DNA of 36,450 bases. It comes from Thermoanaerobaculia bacterium. Its GTDB lineage: Bacteria > Acidobacteriota > Thermoanaerobaculia > Multivoradales > J023. A program made the translations under genes and the position numbers. The stretch's first letter is position 1, and every line of letters begins with the position of its first letter. The stretch is from assembly GCA_028066595.1 (NCBI GenBank), contig JALCBJ010000042.1, positions 1 to 36,450 on the forward strand, written 5' to 3'. The notes beneath the pieces are model-generated. The model saw only the letters and a list, made by a program, of their open reading frames with translations, had not been told where the DNA came from and did no database searches. This document shows, in pieces, positions 16,865-25,625 of the stretch.

Positions 16865-18376
16865 TTGACCCCATCGACCAAGCCCAGCTCTCTCGGAGAG
16901 CTCAAGGCCAGCGGCTACCGACCGAAGACCGTCCGGGAGGAGCTACGCGCCAATCTGCGTCGCAAGCTGGCGACGGGTGAGCCGTTGTTCCCGGGGGTGC
17001 TCGGCTACGACCGAACCGTCATCCCAGGCATCGTCAACGCGATCCTGGCGGGACACGACCTGATCTTGTTGGGTCTGCGGGGTCAGGCGAAGACACGGCT
17101 CTTGCGTTCTCTGACCGATCTTCTGGATCCGGAGATCCCGGTGCTGGCCGGCAGCGAGTTGAACGACGACCCCATCGAGCCGATCTCGGTACCGGGCCAG
17201 AAACTGGTGGCCGAGCTCGGCGACGATGCTCCCGTGGAATGGCTCTCCCGCGAGCTCCGGTACAACGAAAAGCTGGCGACGCCGGACGTTTCGATCGCCG
17301 ATCTGTTGGGCGACATCGATCCCATCAAGGCCGCGACGCAGAAACTCACCTTCGCCGATCCCGAGGTGATTCACTTCGGCATCGTGCCCCGCACCAATCG
17401 CGGCATCTTCGCGGTCAATGAGCTACCCGATCTGGCACCACGCATCCAGGTGGGACTGTTGAATCTACTGGAAGAGCGAGATCTCCAGATCCGTGGATTT
17501 CCGGTGCGAATCCCCCTCGACATCATGCTCGTGTTCTCGGCCAACCCGGAGGACTACACCAACCGGGGCTCCATCATCACGCCGCTCAAAGATCGCATCT
17601 CCTCGCAGATCTTGACCCACTATCCCGCGGACCCCGAGGTGGCGGCGCAGATCACCGCCCAGGAGGCGTGGACGGACCGCGGCCACACGGAAGCGCAGGT
17701 CGTGATCCCCGGTCTGGTAAAGCTGATGATCGAGGAAATCGCCTTCGCCGCCCGCGACAGCGAGCTCGTCGACCAAAGCTCGGGAGTGTCGGCTCGGATG
17801 TCGATCTCCGCGTTGGAGCTGCTGTGGTCGAACCTCGAGCGTCGTGCCCTCGCCACCGGCGACCACCCCGTCTATCCCCGGGTCTGCGATCTCCACATGT
17901 TGCTTCCGGCGATCACCGGCAAAGTCGAAATGGTCTACGAGGGCGAGCAACAAGGAGCCGAAGTCGTCGCAAAGAAGCTGATCGGCGAAGCGGTGAAGAA
18001 CGTCTTCGTGGACCGTCTTCCCGACGTTCCGAAAGGGATCGGATCCGGCGGAGAGGAAGACCGAGGACGTTACGCCGATATCGTGCGTTGGTTCGCCGAA
18101 GGCGGGATGGTCACGGTCACGGACGAGATTCCCTTCGGCGACTACTACCGCGAATTGCAGCAGGTACCCCACCTGATGGACCTGGCAAAGGAGCATGCGC
18201 CGTCGGAAGACGATGCCGTCGTCGCCTTCACCGCAGAGCTGATCCTCGAAGGGCTACACCAACATCTCAAGCTCGCTCGAGAGGATCTCGACAGCCACAT
18301 CACCTACAAAGAGATGATGAAGTTCCAGCTTCTGCGACCGAATCGGCCCAGTCGTGGCGATCGTGGGGTGAACTGA
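16865..18376 (+). CDS. MoxR / Mg-chelatase-like AAA+ ATPase
   Basis: A 503-residue AAA+ protein. Walker A GLRGQAKT at 70-77. The Walker B position reads IFAVNELPDL (181-190), with Asn-Glu in place of the usual Asp-Glu. Next come VGLLNLLEERDLQIRG, the sensor I region LVFSANPEDYTNRG and arginine-finger region ITPLKDRIS. The NELPDL form is, from memory, normal for this Mg-chelatase-I-like subgroup. Such ATPases usually work with a VWA-domain partner to remodel a target complex, but no VWA gene follows here. The start is TTG 16865, with GGAGA just upstream, 19 bp after trxB. The C-terminal ~200 residues are helical and lack other named domains. Confidence 0.87.
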   Translation: MTPSTKPSSLGELKASGYRPKTVREELRANLRRKLATGEPLFPGVLGYDRTVIPGIVNAILAGHDLILLGLRGQAKTRLLRSLTDLLDPEIPVLAGSELNDDPIEPISVPGQKLVAELGDDAPVEWLSRELRYNEKLATPDVSIADLLGDIDPIKAATQKLTFADPEVIHFGIVPRTNRGIFAVNELPDLAPRIQVGLLNLLEERDLQIRGFPVRIPLDIMLVFSANPEDYTNRGSIITPLKDRISSQILTHYPADPEVAAQITAQEAWTDRGHTEAQVVIPGLVKLMIEEIAFAARDSELVDQSSGVSARMSISALELLWSNLERRALATGDHPVYPRVCDLHMLLPAITGKVEMVYEGEQQGAEVVAKKLIGEAVKNVFVDRLPDVPKGIGSGGEEDRGRYADIVRWFAEGGMVTVTDEIPFGDYYRELQQVPHLMDLAKEHAPSEDDAVVAFTAELILEGLHQHLKLAREDLDSHITYKEMMKFQLLRPNRPSRGDRGVN

Positions 18377-18385
18377 GCGAATCGG

Positions 18386-18778
18386 TCACTCGAACGGATC
18401 GACGATCTCGATTCCGCAGCCCTGGAAGTCTTTGACGTTGCGGGTCACCAGAGGAAGGCCGTGCACCCTAGCCGTCGCGGCGATCCATGTGTCTGCTTGC
18501 GTGCGTACCTCGCCTCTCGCTCGCAATCGGCCACGCAGTTCACCGGCCAGCCTTGCGATGACCTCCGTGATGTCCAGCACCTCGCAGTAATCTGCAAAGA
18601 ACGTCTCTAACCAGGCGTTGATTCGAGGACGGGGCCTCCAGGTAGGGCCGAACGTCAGCTCGTCCACGGTGACCACCGAGATGGCGATTGATTTCTCGCT
18701 CTCCACCCAGGTCAGAACCGCGGGATCAGGCGATGGGCGGCACAGTTCGCTGACGACATTCGTATCCCAAAGCTTCAT
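18386..18778 (-). CDS. vapC: PIN-domain ribonuclease toxin (VapC/FitB-like)
   Basis: A 130-residue PIN domain. The four acidic Mg-binding residues are visible: Asp5 (MKLWDTNVVSE), Glu40 (TVDEL), Asp96 (QADTWIAATA) and Asp117 in the TRNVKDF motif. PIN toxins cleave tRNA or rRNA and are blocked by their antitoxin. The start ATG overlaps the antitoxin stop by four bases (ATGA), the normal layout for translationally coupled antitoxin-toxin pairs. It is convergent with, and separate from, the MoxR gene. The pair could have been acquired, but no mobile element is visible next to it. Confidence 0.92.
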   Translation of the reverse strand: MKLWDTNVVSELCRPSPDPAVLTWVESEKSIAISVVTVDELTFGPTWRPRPRINAWLETFFADYCEVLDITEVIARLAGELRGRLRARGEVRTQADTWIAATARVHGLPLVTRNVKDFQGCGIEIVDPFE

Positions 18779-19062
18779 TCGTCGTCGATCTCTTCGATAA
18801 ACGAGTTCTCCCGGTCGATTCTGGGGATCTCTGGGAATTCAAACTGCTCCTCTGCGCAGAGGCGGCGTAGCTCCGCGAAGACCTCAGAGGGTGCCTTCCG
18901 GCGCTCCTGCTCGCGCTGCCAAGACTCGAACTCGGCGAATGTGTCGCTGTCGACAACCGCGGCCACGAGGTGATTCCGCCTGTAGATCTTCTGTGGCTTG
19001 GTCGCGGCCGCACGAAGCAGCTTGGAGAGATTCTGTTTCGCTTCGGCAACCTTCCAGATCAC
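18775..19062 (-). CDS. Phd/YefM-type antitoxin
   Basis: A 95-residue protein beginning IWKVAEAKQNLSKLLRAA, followed by PQKIYRRNHLVAAVVDSDTF. This is the N-terminal DNA-binding fold of Phd/YefM antitoxins. The acidic tail (FEFPEIPRIDRENSFIEEID) would wrap the toxin. I chose GTG 19062 because AAAGGAG lies six bases upstream. The longer frame to 19128 would run through the operator. The pair is probably autoregulated through the inverted repeat just upstream. Confidence 0.88.
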   Translation of the reverse strand: MIWKVAEAKQNLSKLLRAAATKPQKIYRRNHLVAAVVDSDTFAEFESWQREQERRKAPSEVFAELRRLCAEEQFEFPEIPRIDRENSFIEEIDDE

Positions 19063-19096
19063 GATCCGCTCCTTTCGGCATTCCGACGACAGAGCA

Positions 19097-19130
19097 ACAT
19101 GACCATCTTGTGCGTTCAACATGGTCATGT
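19097..19130. promoter_or_regulatory. Inverted-repeat operator of the toxin-antitoxin pair
   Basis: ACATGACCAT (19097-19106) and ATGGTCATGT (19121-19130) are perfect 10-bp inverted arms separated by 14 bp, 35 bp upstream of the antitoxin start. Their size and position suit binding by the antitoxin or by the toxin-antitoxin complex. Confidence 0.78.
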
Positions 19131-19316
19131 CGAGTGTAGCATTCCGTCAGCACCGCCTGTTTGTGGCGCGAACGTCGATCTCGGGATCACGCCAGAGTGC
19201 CTCCGCGTGTGTAGCCGACAGATCCCTAGCGCAGAGATGCGAACCGCGCTCGTCTTTGACAGAATCTCTCGGCCGTAGACCGAATCTGATCCTGTCAAGA
19301 ATCGAGAGGGAACTCG

Positions 19317-21593
19317 ATGGATCCACCCGCCGCTCACGTCTCGGACTCGACATCGGGCGCAGGAGTCCGGCCTAAGACCCCTGACGCCGGGTCGTACAGC
19401 GACCGAATCCGCGCCGCCTTCCCGGAAAGGATCGAACCCGTCCAAGTGGGCGCCGCCTACAAGGCCGGGCTCGGCCTGGTAGCGGCCACGATGGTCGTGC
19501 TGCCGATTCTCTACCTCGCTTTGCTCGTGGCGACTGCATTCGGCGTGTACCAGATCGCGGCGACCGGACCGGACTGGATTCCCGACAGTCGCAACCGATT
19601 CGAGTTCTACGCCTGGCTCGCGGCGATCTTGGTAGGTGTCGTGCTCGTCTTCTTCATGGTCAAGCCACTCTTCGCGCCACGACCGCCGCGACTCGCCCCG
19701 CGTAGCGTAGATCCTCGGCTCGAGTCATTTCTCTTCGAGTTCGTCCATCGCATCTGCCGGCTGGTAGGAGCGCCGATTCCGAAACGGATCGATATCGACC
19801 TACAGGCCAACGCGTCGGCCAGTTTCGACGAGGGATGGGGGGCATGGTCACGCGGCGAGCTGGTGTTGACCCTGGGGTTACCTCTGGTCCGCGGGCTCAC
19901 CGTCGAGCAGCTGGCTGGCGTCGTCGCGCACGAACTGGGGCATTTCGCCCAGGGTGCCGGTATGCGTCTGACCTACATCATCCGCGCGGTGAATCACTGG
20001 TTCTCTCGCCTGGTCTACGATCGCGACAAATGGGACCAGAAACTCGACGAAGCGGCCGCGAAACACTCCGGGCACCACGTGGCTCTGGCGTTCTTGCTCT
20101 ACGGTTCCAAGCTCATGGTCTGGCTAGTACGCAAGCTGTTGTGGTGCCTGATGATGCTCGGCCATGGCATCAGCTGCTTCATGATGCGCCAGATGGAATT
20201 CGACGCCGACCGGTACGAGGCCAGGTTGGTGGGCGCGGATGTCTTCGCGTCGACATGTCGACGGCTGGGGGCTTTGGGCCTCGCGCACCAGCAGGCCTTT
20301 GGTGAGCTCGATGCGTCGTGGCGCGAGGGCCGGCTCGTCGACGACTTTCCGGCATTGGTGCAGTCGGTACGAAAAGATCTGCCGGCTGAGGCGAAGGCAT
20401 GGTTGGACGAGATGGCCAGGGAAAACAAGACCGGCCTGCTCGACACCCATCCGGCCGACCGAGACCGAATCGCCAGCGCCAAGCTAGAAACCGTACCGTA
20501 TCCCTTCGCTTGCGACCTGACAGCAACGGTTCTGTTTCGTGACTTCGGCGAGCTCTCACGGCGGCTCTCGAAGGATTTCTACGAACTGCAGCTGGGCCGT
20601 CGCGTGCGTCCGGCCGAGCTTCTCGATGCGCAGAGCGTCCGCCAAGCGCGCCGCCAGGAGGTCGCCGACTACGAGGCCATTCCTCGTGTCACAGGTGGCA
20701 ACTGCGATCCCGAGCGCGCGCTCGACCTCGGGGTCGATGGCTTCGGCGTAGAACCCGACCCCGGGCGGGTTGCAGGGCGGCTCGAGGAGCTTCGGCGCAA
20801 GATCGACGACGGAAGGTCAGCCCAGCAACAGCTGCGACGTCGCTTCGACGAGGCGATGGGAGGTCAGATGGAGGCGATCGTCGCGTCGGACCTCGTGTCA
20901 TGCAAGGTCAAGCTCGATCCGGACCAGTTCGCCTTCGCCAAAGGCACCAAGGTCACGGCGGAGGTCGTCGAATCGCGCGTCGAGATGCACCGGCGTCGCA
21001 TCGGGCAACTCGAAGCCGAGATGACCGCGACGGAGGCCGAGATCGCCGAACGCCTCAGCCTCGCCCTGTCGCTCCTCGACCTGCCGGCGATCGCAGCCCG
21101 CGACCCACTCTTCACGTCGTGGCGCCAGCATCGCAGTGCGCTGCTCGAGTCCCTGGCCGCCTTTCATCGAGAACGTCCTCGCCTGCGTTCCTTGGGCCAC
21201 AGCTTCTGCCGCTACGGGAACGTCGGTGCCCGATTGGAAACCGAGAGCGAGAAGCTCTCGAAGCACTTTCTCGCGCTGGCGGAAGCTCTCTTCGGCGAGC
21301 TGATGGAGCTGCGCTCAGCATGGTCCGAAACGCCCTACCCTTTCGACCACGCCAAGACCGACGCCAGCATGGCCGATTTTTGCTTCGCCGAACCTCTGGA
21401 AGAAATCGGCGAGGACTATGGCCTGCTGCACAATGTCGCCGGCGAGGCGCTCGAACGGGCGGCACAACTCCACGCCCGCGTCGTCGGCAGGCTGTGCTCG
21501 ATGACGGAGCGGCTGGAGTCGGAGCTGGGCTTCGCACCGCTCGAGGTTCCCGAGGGATCCGAACCCCAGCAGGCATCGGGCTCGGGACCTTGA
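19317..21593 (+). CDS. M48-family zinc metallopeptidase, membrane protein
   Basis: A 758-residue protein with two N-terminal membrane helices (~52-78 and ~97-116) and an M48 catalytic core. Zinc motif HELGH is at 205-209 (VVAHELGHFAQG), and the third ligand is in MEFDADRYE (Glu294, ~85 residues on). A further hydrophobic stretch lies at 255-285. The C-terminal 300+ residues are rich in charged helices (ELRRKIDDG, RIGQLEAEMTATEAEI) and probably form coiled coils. This is far longer than HtpX or Oma1-type M48 proteins. It likely handles membrane or periplasmic protein quality control. Start ATG has GAGAGGGAA upstream. Flanked by unrelated genes. Confidence 0.9.
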   Translation: MDPPAAHVSDSTSGAGVRPKTPDAGSYSDRIRAAFPERIEPVQVGAAYKAGLGLVAATMVVLPILYLALLVATAFGVYQIAATGPDWIPDSRNRFEFYAWLAAILVGVVLVFFMVKPLFAPRPPRLAPRSVDPRLESFLFEFVHRICRLVGAPIPKRIDIDLQANASASFDEGWGAWSRGELVLTLGLPLVRGLTVEQLAGVVAHELGHFAQGAGMRLTYIIRAVNHWFSRLVYDRDKWDQKLDEAAAKHSGHHVALAFLLYGSKLMVWLVRKLLWCLMMLGHGISCFMMRQMEFDADRYEARLVGADVFASTCRRLGALGLAHQQAFGELDASWREGRLVDDFPALVQSVRKDLPAEAKAWLDEMARENKTGLLDTHPADRDRIASAKLETVPYPFACDLTATVLFRDFGELSRRLSKDFYELQLGRRVRPAELLDAQSVRQARRQEVADYEAIPRVTGGNCDPERALDLGVDGFGVEPDPGRVAGRLEELRRKIDDGRSAQQQLRRRFDEAMGGQMEAIVASDLVSCKVKLDPDQFAFAKGTKVTAEVVESRVEMHRRRIGQLEAEMTATEAEIAERLSLALSLLDLPAIAARDPLFTSWRQHRSALLESLAAFHRERPRLRSLGHSFCRYGNVGARLETESEKLSKHFLALAEALFGELMELRSAWSETPYPFDHAKTDASMADFCFAEPLEEIGEDYGLLHNVAGEALERAAQLHARVVGRLCSMTERLESELGFAPLEVPEGSEPQQASGSGP

Positions 21594-21698
21594 TCTAAAG
21601 GAAAGACGTCAAAGTCACCTCTCCTCCACCAACGAATCCACGTATTGGGGAGGTGCTTCCCCCGATGCATCGGCCCTGCGATCCAGAGTGCGCTCGCT

Positions 21699-23885
21699 TT
21701 ACGGCACTACCTGCGACCAAGCCATCGTATTACCGGCCTCGAAGGAATCCGCAAAGATCAAACCGAGCTCGGGTGGCTCGTCCAGTACCCTCAGCTGGAA
21801 GTCGAAAGCGACGTCATCCCAGCCGCTGTACTCGTTCTCCAGCTTGATCGCGATCAGGTTGTCGCCGGCCTGCAAGACATCGATGAACGGACTGAGATCG
21901 AGTCGACGTAGCTTGTTGCCTGGATTGTCGCTCAGCCCGGGATCAGGTATCGGAAGCTCGGTTCCGTTGAGGTAGATCTCGCGGATTCCGGGCCCCGCTC
22001 CAGGCCCGGTCGTCGACAGACCGTGGGCCACGAGCTCGACGACCTCAGGATCGGCGAGTTGGAATCGTTTGCGGAAATAGAACTGATCCCGAAACTGCGG
22101 CAGAGCTGTGTTGACACTGTTGGGTCCGCTGCCTGCGCCGAACTTGGCCTGCCCCACAGGCCAGGAGCTGTCGTTGAAACCAGGGAGAGGCCACGACGCG
22201 GGTGGCGTGCCGTCGAAGTACCGCCACGACGAAGCGAACGGAAGCGGAGTCGAAGCATCCATCGAATCGGTCCCCAGCTTTCGAAAGAAGAGGCCATCGA
22301 GATAGACGTCACCGGTCGCGGTGCCTCCCGTCACATGGAATCGATGACGCGGCGAGATTCCCGTGATTCCTGGTTGGACCGTGAACACTCGATTGCTGTA
22401 GATCCACTCGCTCTCGCTCGGCTCGGTTTCGACGTGAGGCGTGAAGTAGAACGGCCACTCCCGCAAGGGAATGGGGTCTCCCACCGGATCGTGGCGCCAG
22501 CGATCGTAGTCCGAGCCCCATTCCAGGAAATGCGTCGAAGCACGATTCAGGTCCGTCTTGAAGAAGCCACCAAAACTGTAGCTCTCGCCGGGAGTCACCG
22601 GGATCTGTGCGTCGATCACACCGTACTGGTTCCACTGTTTGATGCTCGAGTTGTTCCCCTGGCCCTCGAGGTGGATCCTCATACTGGCCCGACCCGAGTG
22701 GCTCTCGTTCTCGGTACGCTCCATGTCGCTCCAGCCGATCGAGCCCGTGTACCACTTGTCCCAGTATGCGTCGCCGTTGAGCTCGACACCCGAGTTGCGC
22801 AGGAGGTTGCCCTCCACCCAAGGGAGGCCGGGTATGGGGGCGGAACGATGGCTGCCTCCCGGATAGTCCGCCTCGACGAAGTAGAGGTAGAGCTCACCGT
22901 TCTCTAGCCCTCGATCGTCGAAGAACCGCGTGGCTGGACCGAGGAGAGCAACCGTCTCGAGCGCTCCTGGTCCTTCATACTTGCGCCGGAGCACCCGGAA
23001 GCCGAGCAGGCCCGTGGTTTCAGACACTTGCCACTCGAGCTGAACCCGCTCGAAGCCCTCGACCGCGGGCCGAACCTTGGGCGCGAGAGCGGAGTACAGC
23101 TCCATGTCGAGCGCTCCCGTGCGCTGGAAATTCTGGTATTCCGTCGCCCAGCTGACTCGCGCGGTATCGCCGCCGTTCGTGTCGAAGATCAAGATCCTGC
23201 CGTCGAGATCGCGGACGACGATGTCGAGATCGCCGCTGCCGTCGACGTCGGCCAGGCAAGGAGTATTCTTGAGGCCGGTGGCCACGGGAACCGTCGCGGC
23301 CACACTACCGTTCTGCTCGAGAATCGTCAGGGCACCTGCCGCGGATAGATTGGTCGGATCGTAGAGGGCGATGACGAACTCTTCCTGACCATCCCCATCG
23401 ACATCGCCGACCGCTGGGGGCGATGGAAAGAGGTTGCCGAAGCTCGCTGGCCAGCCGCCGCTCTTGGGCACCAGTTCGACGCCGTCCCATTCCTCGTAGA
23501 GCAGTTGCGATGTGTGGTGCCAGGAGACGATCTCCGGAGTGCCTCCATCGAGGTTGAGCGGAATCATCTGGGCGGCGTTCGGCCAGTGGGTGGCCAGGCC
23601 GGTCGTCTCCGCAAAGTCGTACCACCGGCGCCACAAAATGCGCCCTTCGTGATCGAAGATCGCGCGACTTCCCTGCCACAGCAGGTCCGCTAGATTGTGC
23701 CCTTCGTAGAGCACCTCCGCATGGCCATCGCCTGTGAGATCGACGGCATTGAGAGCGACCGGCTTGCGAAAAGAACCCGACTGGATGCGCGAGTTCTTAC
23801 CGAACTGCCCGATCAGATTGCCGGCGCCGAAAGAGCCGTGGGGCGCCGTCTTGTGATAGCCGACGACCGAGTCGCTGTCGGTCAA
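21699..23885 (-). CDS. FG-GAP/VCBS repeat secreted protein, 3' fragment of a broken gene
   Basis: A 728-residue fragment with Ca-binding FG-GAP loops (DLTGDGHAE, DVDGDGQEE, DVDGSGDLD). A fibronectin-like segment follows (VQLEWQVSETTGLLGFRVL), then a jelly-roll carbohydrate-binding-like region. The C-terminal tail ends IFADSFEAGNTMAWSQVVP. It begins at a TTG at 23885, but the same frame is sensible further upstream (DYIYHFLQLSEAG, LGRVSEDLGVAVFAL). It clearly continues the 24050-24694 fragment, so the real gene spans 21699-24694. The two are separated by an in-frame TGA at 24050-24052 and a one-base frame change near 23970. The intact protein would be ~1000 residues, secreted. It is likely a surface or extracellular protein; enzymatic activity is not evident. 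Confidence 0.8.
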   Translation of the reverse strand: MTDSDSVVGYHKTAPHGSFGAGNLIGQFGKNSRIQSGSFRKPVALNAVDLTGDGHAEVLYEGHNLADLLWQGSRAIFDHEGRILWRRWYDFAETTGLATHWPNAAQMIPLNLDGGTPEIVSWHHTSQLLYEEWDGVELVPKSGGWPASFGNLFPSPPAVGDVDGDGQEEFVIALYDPTNLSAAGALTILEQNGSVAATVPVATGLKNTPCLADVDGSGDLDIVVRDLDGRILIFDTNGGDTARVSWATEYQNFQRTGALDMELYSALAPKVRPAVEGFERVQLEWQVSETTGLLGFRVLRRKYEGPGALETVALLGPATRFFDDRGLENGELYLYFVEADYPGGSHRSAPIPGLPWVEGNLLRNSGVELNGDAYWDKWYTGSIGWSDMERTENESHSGRASMRIHLEGQGNNSSIKQWNQYGVIDAQIPVTPGESYSFGGFFKTDLNRASTHFLEWGSDYDRWRHDPVGDPIPLREWPFYFTPHVETEPSESEWIYSNRVFTVQPGITGISPRHRFHVTGGTATGDVYLDGLFFRKLGTDSMDASTPLPFASSWRYFDGTPPASWPLPGFNDSSWPVGQAKFGAGSGPNSVNTALPQFRDQFYFRKRFQLADPEVVELVAHGLSTTGPGAGPGIREIYLNGTELPIPDPGLSDNPGNKLRRLDLSPFIDVLQAGDNLIAIKLENEYSGWDDVAFDFQLRVLDEPPELGLIFADSFEAGNTMAWSQVVP

Positions 23886-24049
23886 TGCGAAGACGGCGAC
23901 TCCTAGGTCCTCGCTGACCCGTCCGAGGGCAAGCCCTGCCTCGCTGAGCTGAAGGAAGTGGTAGATGTAATCTCGGTTCCTGTCGAGGCGTCCAGGATCA
24001 GGTTTCCCCCGGACCAGCTCTCACCGACGAGACCCCAGACACCAGCACC

Positions 24050-24694
24050 TCAGATCGGCTGAATGAAGGGATTGTGGTCCTGGAACGGCTCGGGGCGAAT
24101 CTTCACGTTCACCACGACTTCGAGCGCTCCGTCTCCGTCGAGGTCGTAGATCGGCAAGGGCGAAGCATTGGGAGCAAACGTGGTCTCGGGTGGCAGTTGC
24201 GTCCGTTGCGCACCGGTCCAATAGAAGCGATTCTCGATCGTCTGGTAGCCGCTGTCTGGGGTGTTGTAAAGGCCCGAATCCAAAGTACGGGACCACAGGA
24301 CAGTCCCGTTCTCGCCGTTCAGAGCGATGATCGAGTTGAGGTTGCTGAAATCGCCGAAGGACTCTCGCGCGGTGGCGAAGATGATCTCCAATCGCCCATC
24401 GTTGTCGAGGTCGTACAGCGTCGGTGCCATGTTGACCGGACGTTCGACGACCCCACTGTGCGTGCTGTATGAAGACACGGACGTGCCGTCGAGGTCGAAG
24501 ACCTCGATACCCATGCGCGAGTTGACGACGATCTCCAAAGCCGGGTCGTCGTCGACGTTGCCGACGGCCACGCTCCCGAGCATCGACCCGCTGCCGGCCT
24601 GCGCGGGGAAGTTGGAGGTCAGTACAGGCGACCAACCGGCCTGAGCTGCACCGGTCCCGAGGACGATGAGCCCTCCAAGGACGCAAAGCTTCAT
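24050..24694 (-). CDS. FG-GAP repeat secreted protein, 5' fragment of a broken gene
   Basis: N-terminal part of the same protein. ATG 24694 starts a signal peptide (MKLCVLGGLIVLGTGAAQA), then VAVGNVDDDPALEIVVNSRM, DLDNDGRLEIIFATA and DLDGDGALEVVVNVKI, which are FG-GAP loops with the DxDxDG calcium pattern. It ends at TGA 24050-24052 after NPFIQPI. After the stop the same frame still reads sensibly (GVWGLVGESWSGGNL) before shifting. The fragment alone is too short for a full propeller. Confidence 0.78.
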   Translation of the reverse strand: MKLCVLGGLIVLGTGAAQAGWSPVLTSNFPAQAGSGSMLGSVAVGNVDDDPALEIVVNSRMGIEVFDLDGTSVSSYSTHSGVVERPVNMAPTLYDLDNDGRLEIIFATARESFGDFSNLNSIIALNGENGTVLWSRTLDSGLYNTPDSGYQTIENRFYWTGAQRTQLPPETTFAPNASPLPIYDLDGDGALEVVVNVKIRPEPFQDHNPFIQPI

Positions 24695-25227
24695 CCAGAG
24701 ATCGAATTCACTCCTTCGAGGAAGAACCAAGATCTCAGACGAGGCCACAGATCGGTAGACCCACCCAGACACCCACGTTGCACCTTCGTCGGAAACTCCT
24801 CAGTCATTCATCCATCGGCGGAAAGCTCTGCCTAAAATCAAGAACGGACGATGTCGGGAGCCAGGCGGTCGGGCCTGCCTCCGGCCCCCTGGCGTATGCT
24901 GGTGGGACGGATCGCTCCAGCGACTGCGCGACCTCCTGGTCACTCGAGTCGCATGGATAGTTGAGACCAAGGACGAGTCCGAGGTGGAGAATACGACGAT
25001 CGCCATCGAAGTGGCAAAGGGGATGGGGATGCCGACACGCGACCGTTCCTTGATTCGGCGCCGGCGTTCGCGGGTGTTCTCGGCCGCTCCCGCTTCGGTA
25101 TCGCCTGCACCATCGATCTTTTCTAGGGTGGGATGATCGAAAATTGGACGATTCGTCGCGTAACTAGCGCGATAAGGGATCCGCAGTGGGCTCCCTGTCG
25201 ACATTTCTACTTACCTGGAGACTCGTC
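24695..25227. other. 533-bp intergenic region
   Basis: No convincing gene. A plus-strand frame is open from before 24891 to a TGA at 25134-25136 and reads plausibly in part (SLQRLRDLLVTRVAWIVETK). It has no ATG and only internal GTGs, so it may be the remnant of a small gene. The minus strand holds an Arg/Ser-rich open frame that looks like a shadow. The region should also carry the divergent promoters of its neighbours; none is clear. Confidence 0.45.
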
Positions 25228-25539
25228 ATGTCTCGATCCGTTGGATTCGTCTTCTGTCTGATCCTGATCCTCACCCCCATGGTCGCTTGGGCCGGCGCCT
25301 CAGCGAACTCCTGCGATGCCGGCGCTGCGTCTGTGGTCAACCAGTTCGTGGATCCCTTCACGGGCTTGCCGAAGATCTCGATCGAGTTCACCACGTCCAG
25401 CGCCTTCTCTTGCCCGTTCGCCTTCGAATCAGCGAGCTTCTGCTACCAATGCTGGGACGCGCTGAACCAATGCTCGGGGCCCAACTGCTATCCCTGCACC
25501 GAGGTCTGCCTCGGACGCCTGGGTTGCTGGATACCCTGA
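25228..25539 (+). CDS. Small cysteine-rich secreted protein, unknown function
   Basis: A 103-residue protein. ATG 25228 is preceded by GGAG. Residues 1-22 are a signal peptide (MSRSVGFVFCLILILTPMVA, cleavage near AWA/GA). The mature ~80 residues contain nine cysteines, including C-x-x-C in FCYQCWD and a C-terminal cluster CSGPNCYPCTEVCLGRLGC. This pattern suggests disulfide bonding or metal binding after export. I do not recognise the family. It stands alone between the broken FG-GAP gene (divergent) and the aminotransferase, with a strong hairpin after it. Confidence 0.68.
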   Translation: MSRSVGFVFCLILILTPMVAWAGASANSCDAGAASVVNQFVDPFTGLPKISIEFTTSSAFSCPFAFESASFCYQCWDALNQCSGPNCYPCTEVCLGRLGCWIP

Positions 25540-25571
25540 TCCAGCCTCAGGTCGAATCGGCCTGAATGAGT

Positions 25572-25608
25572 CGTTCAGCCGGTGGGCGTATCGCCCGCCG
25601 GCCGAACG
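25572..25608. terminator. Strong hairpin after the Cys-rich gene
   Basis: CCGGTGGGCG (25579-25588) pairs with CGCCCGCCGG (25592-25601) across a 3-nt loop with one G-U pair. Outer arms CGTTC/GAACG extend it beyond a 2x2 internal loop. It lies 30 bp after the stop codon but has no U-run, so it may be a factor-dependent terminator or RNA stabiliser. Confidence 0.5.
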
Positions 25609-25625
25609 AAGCTTAGAATGCGCCC

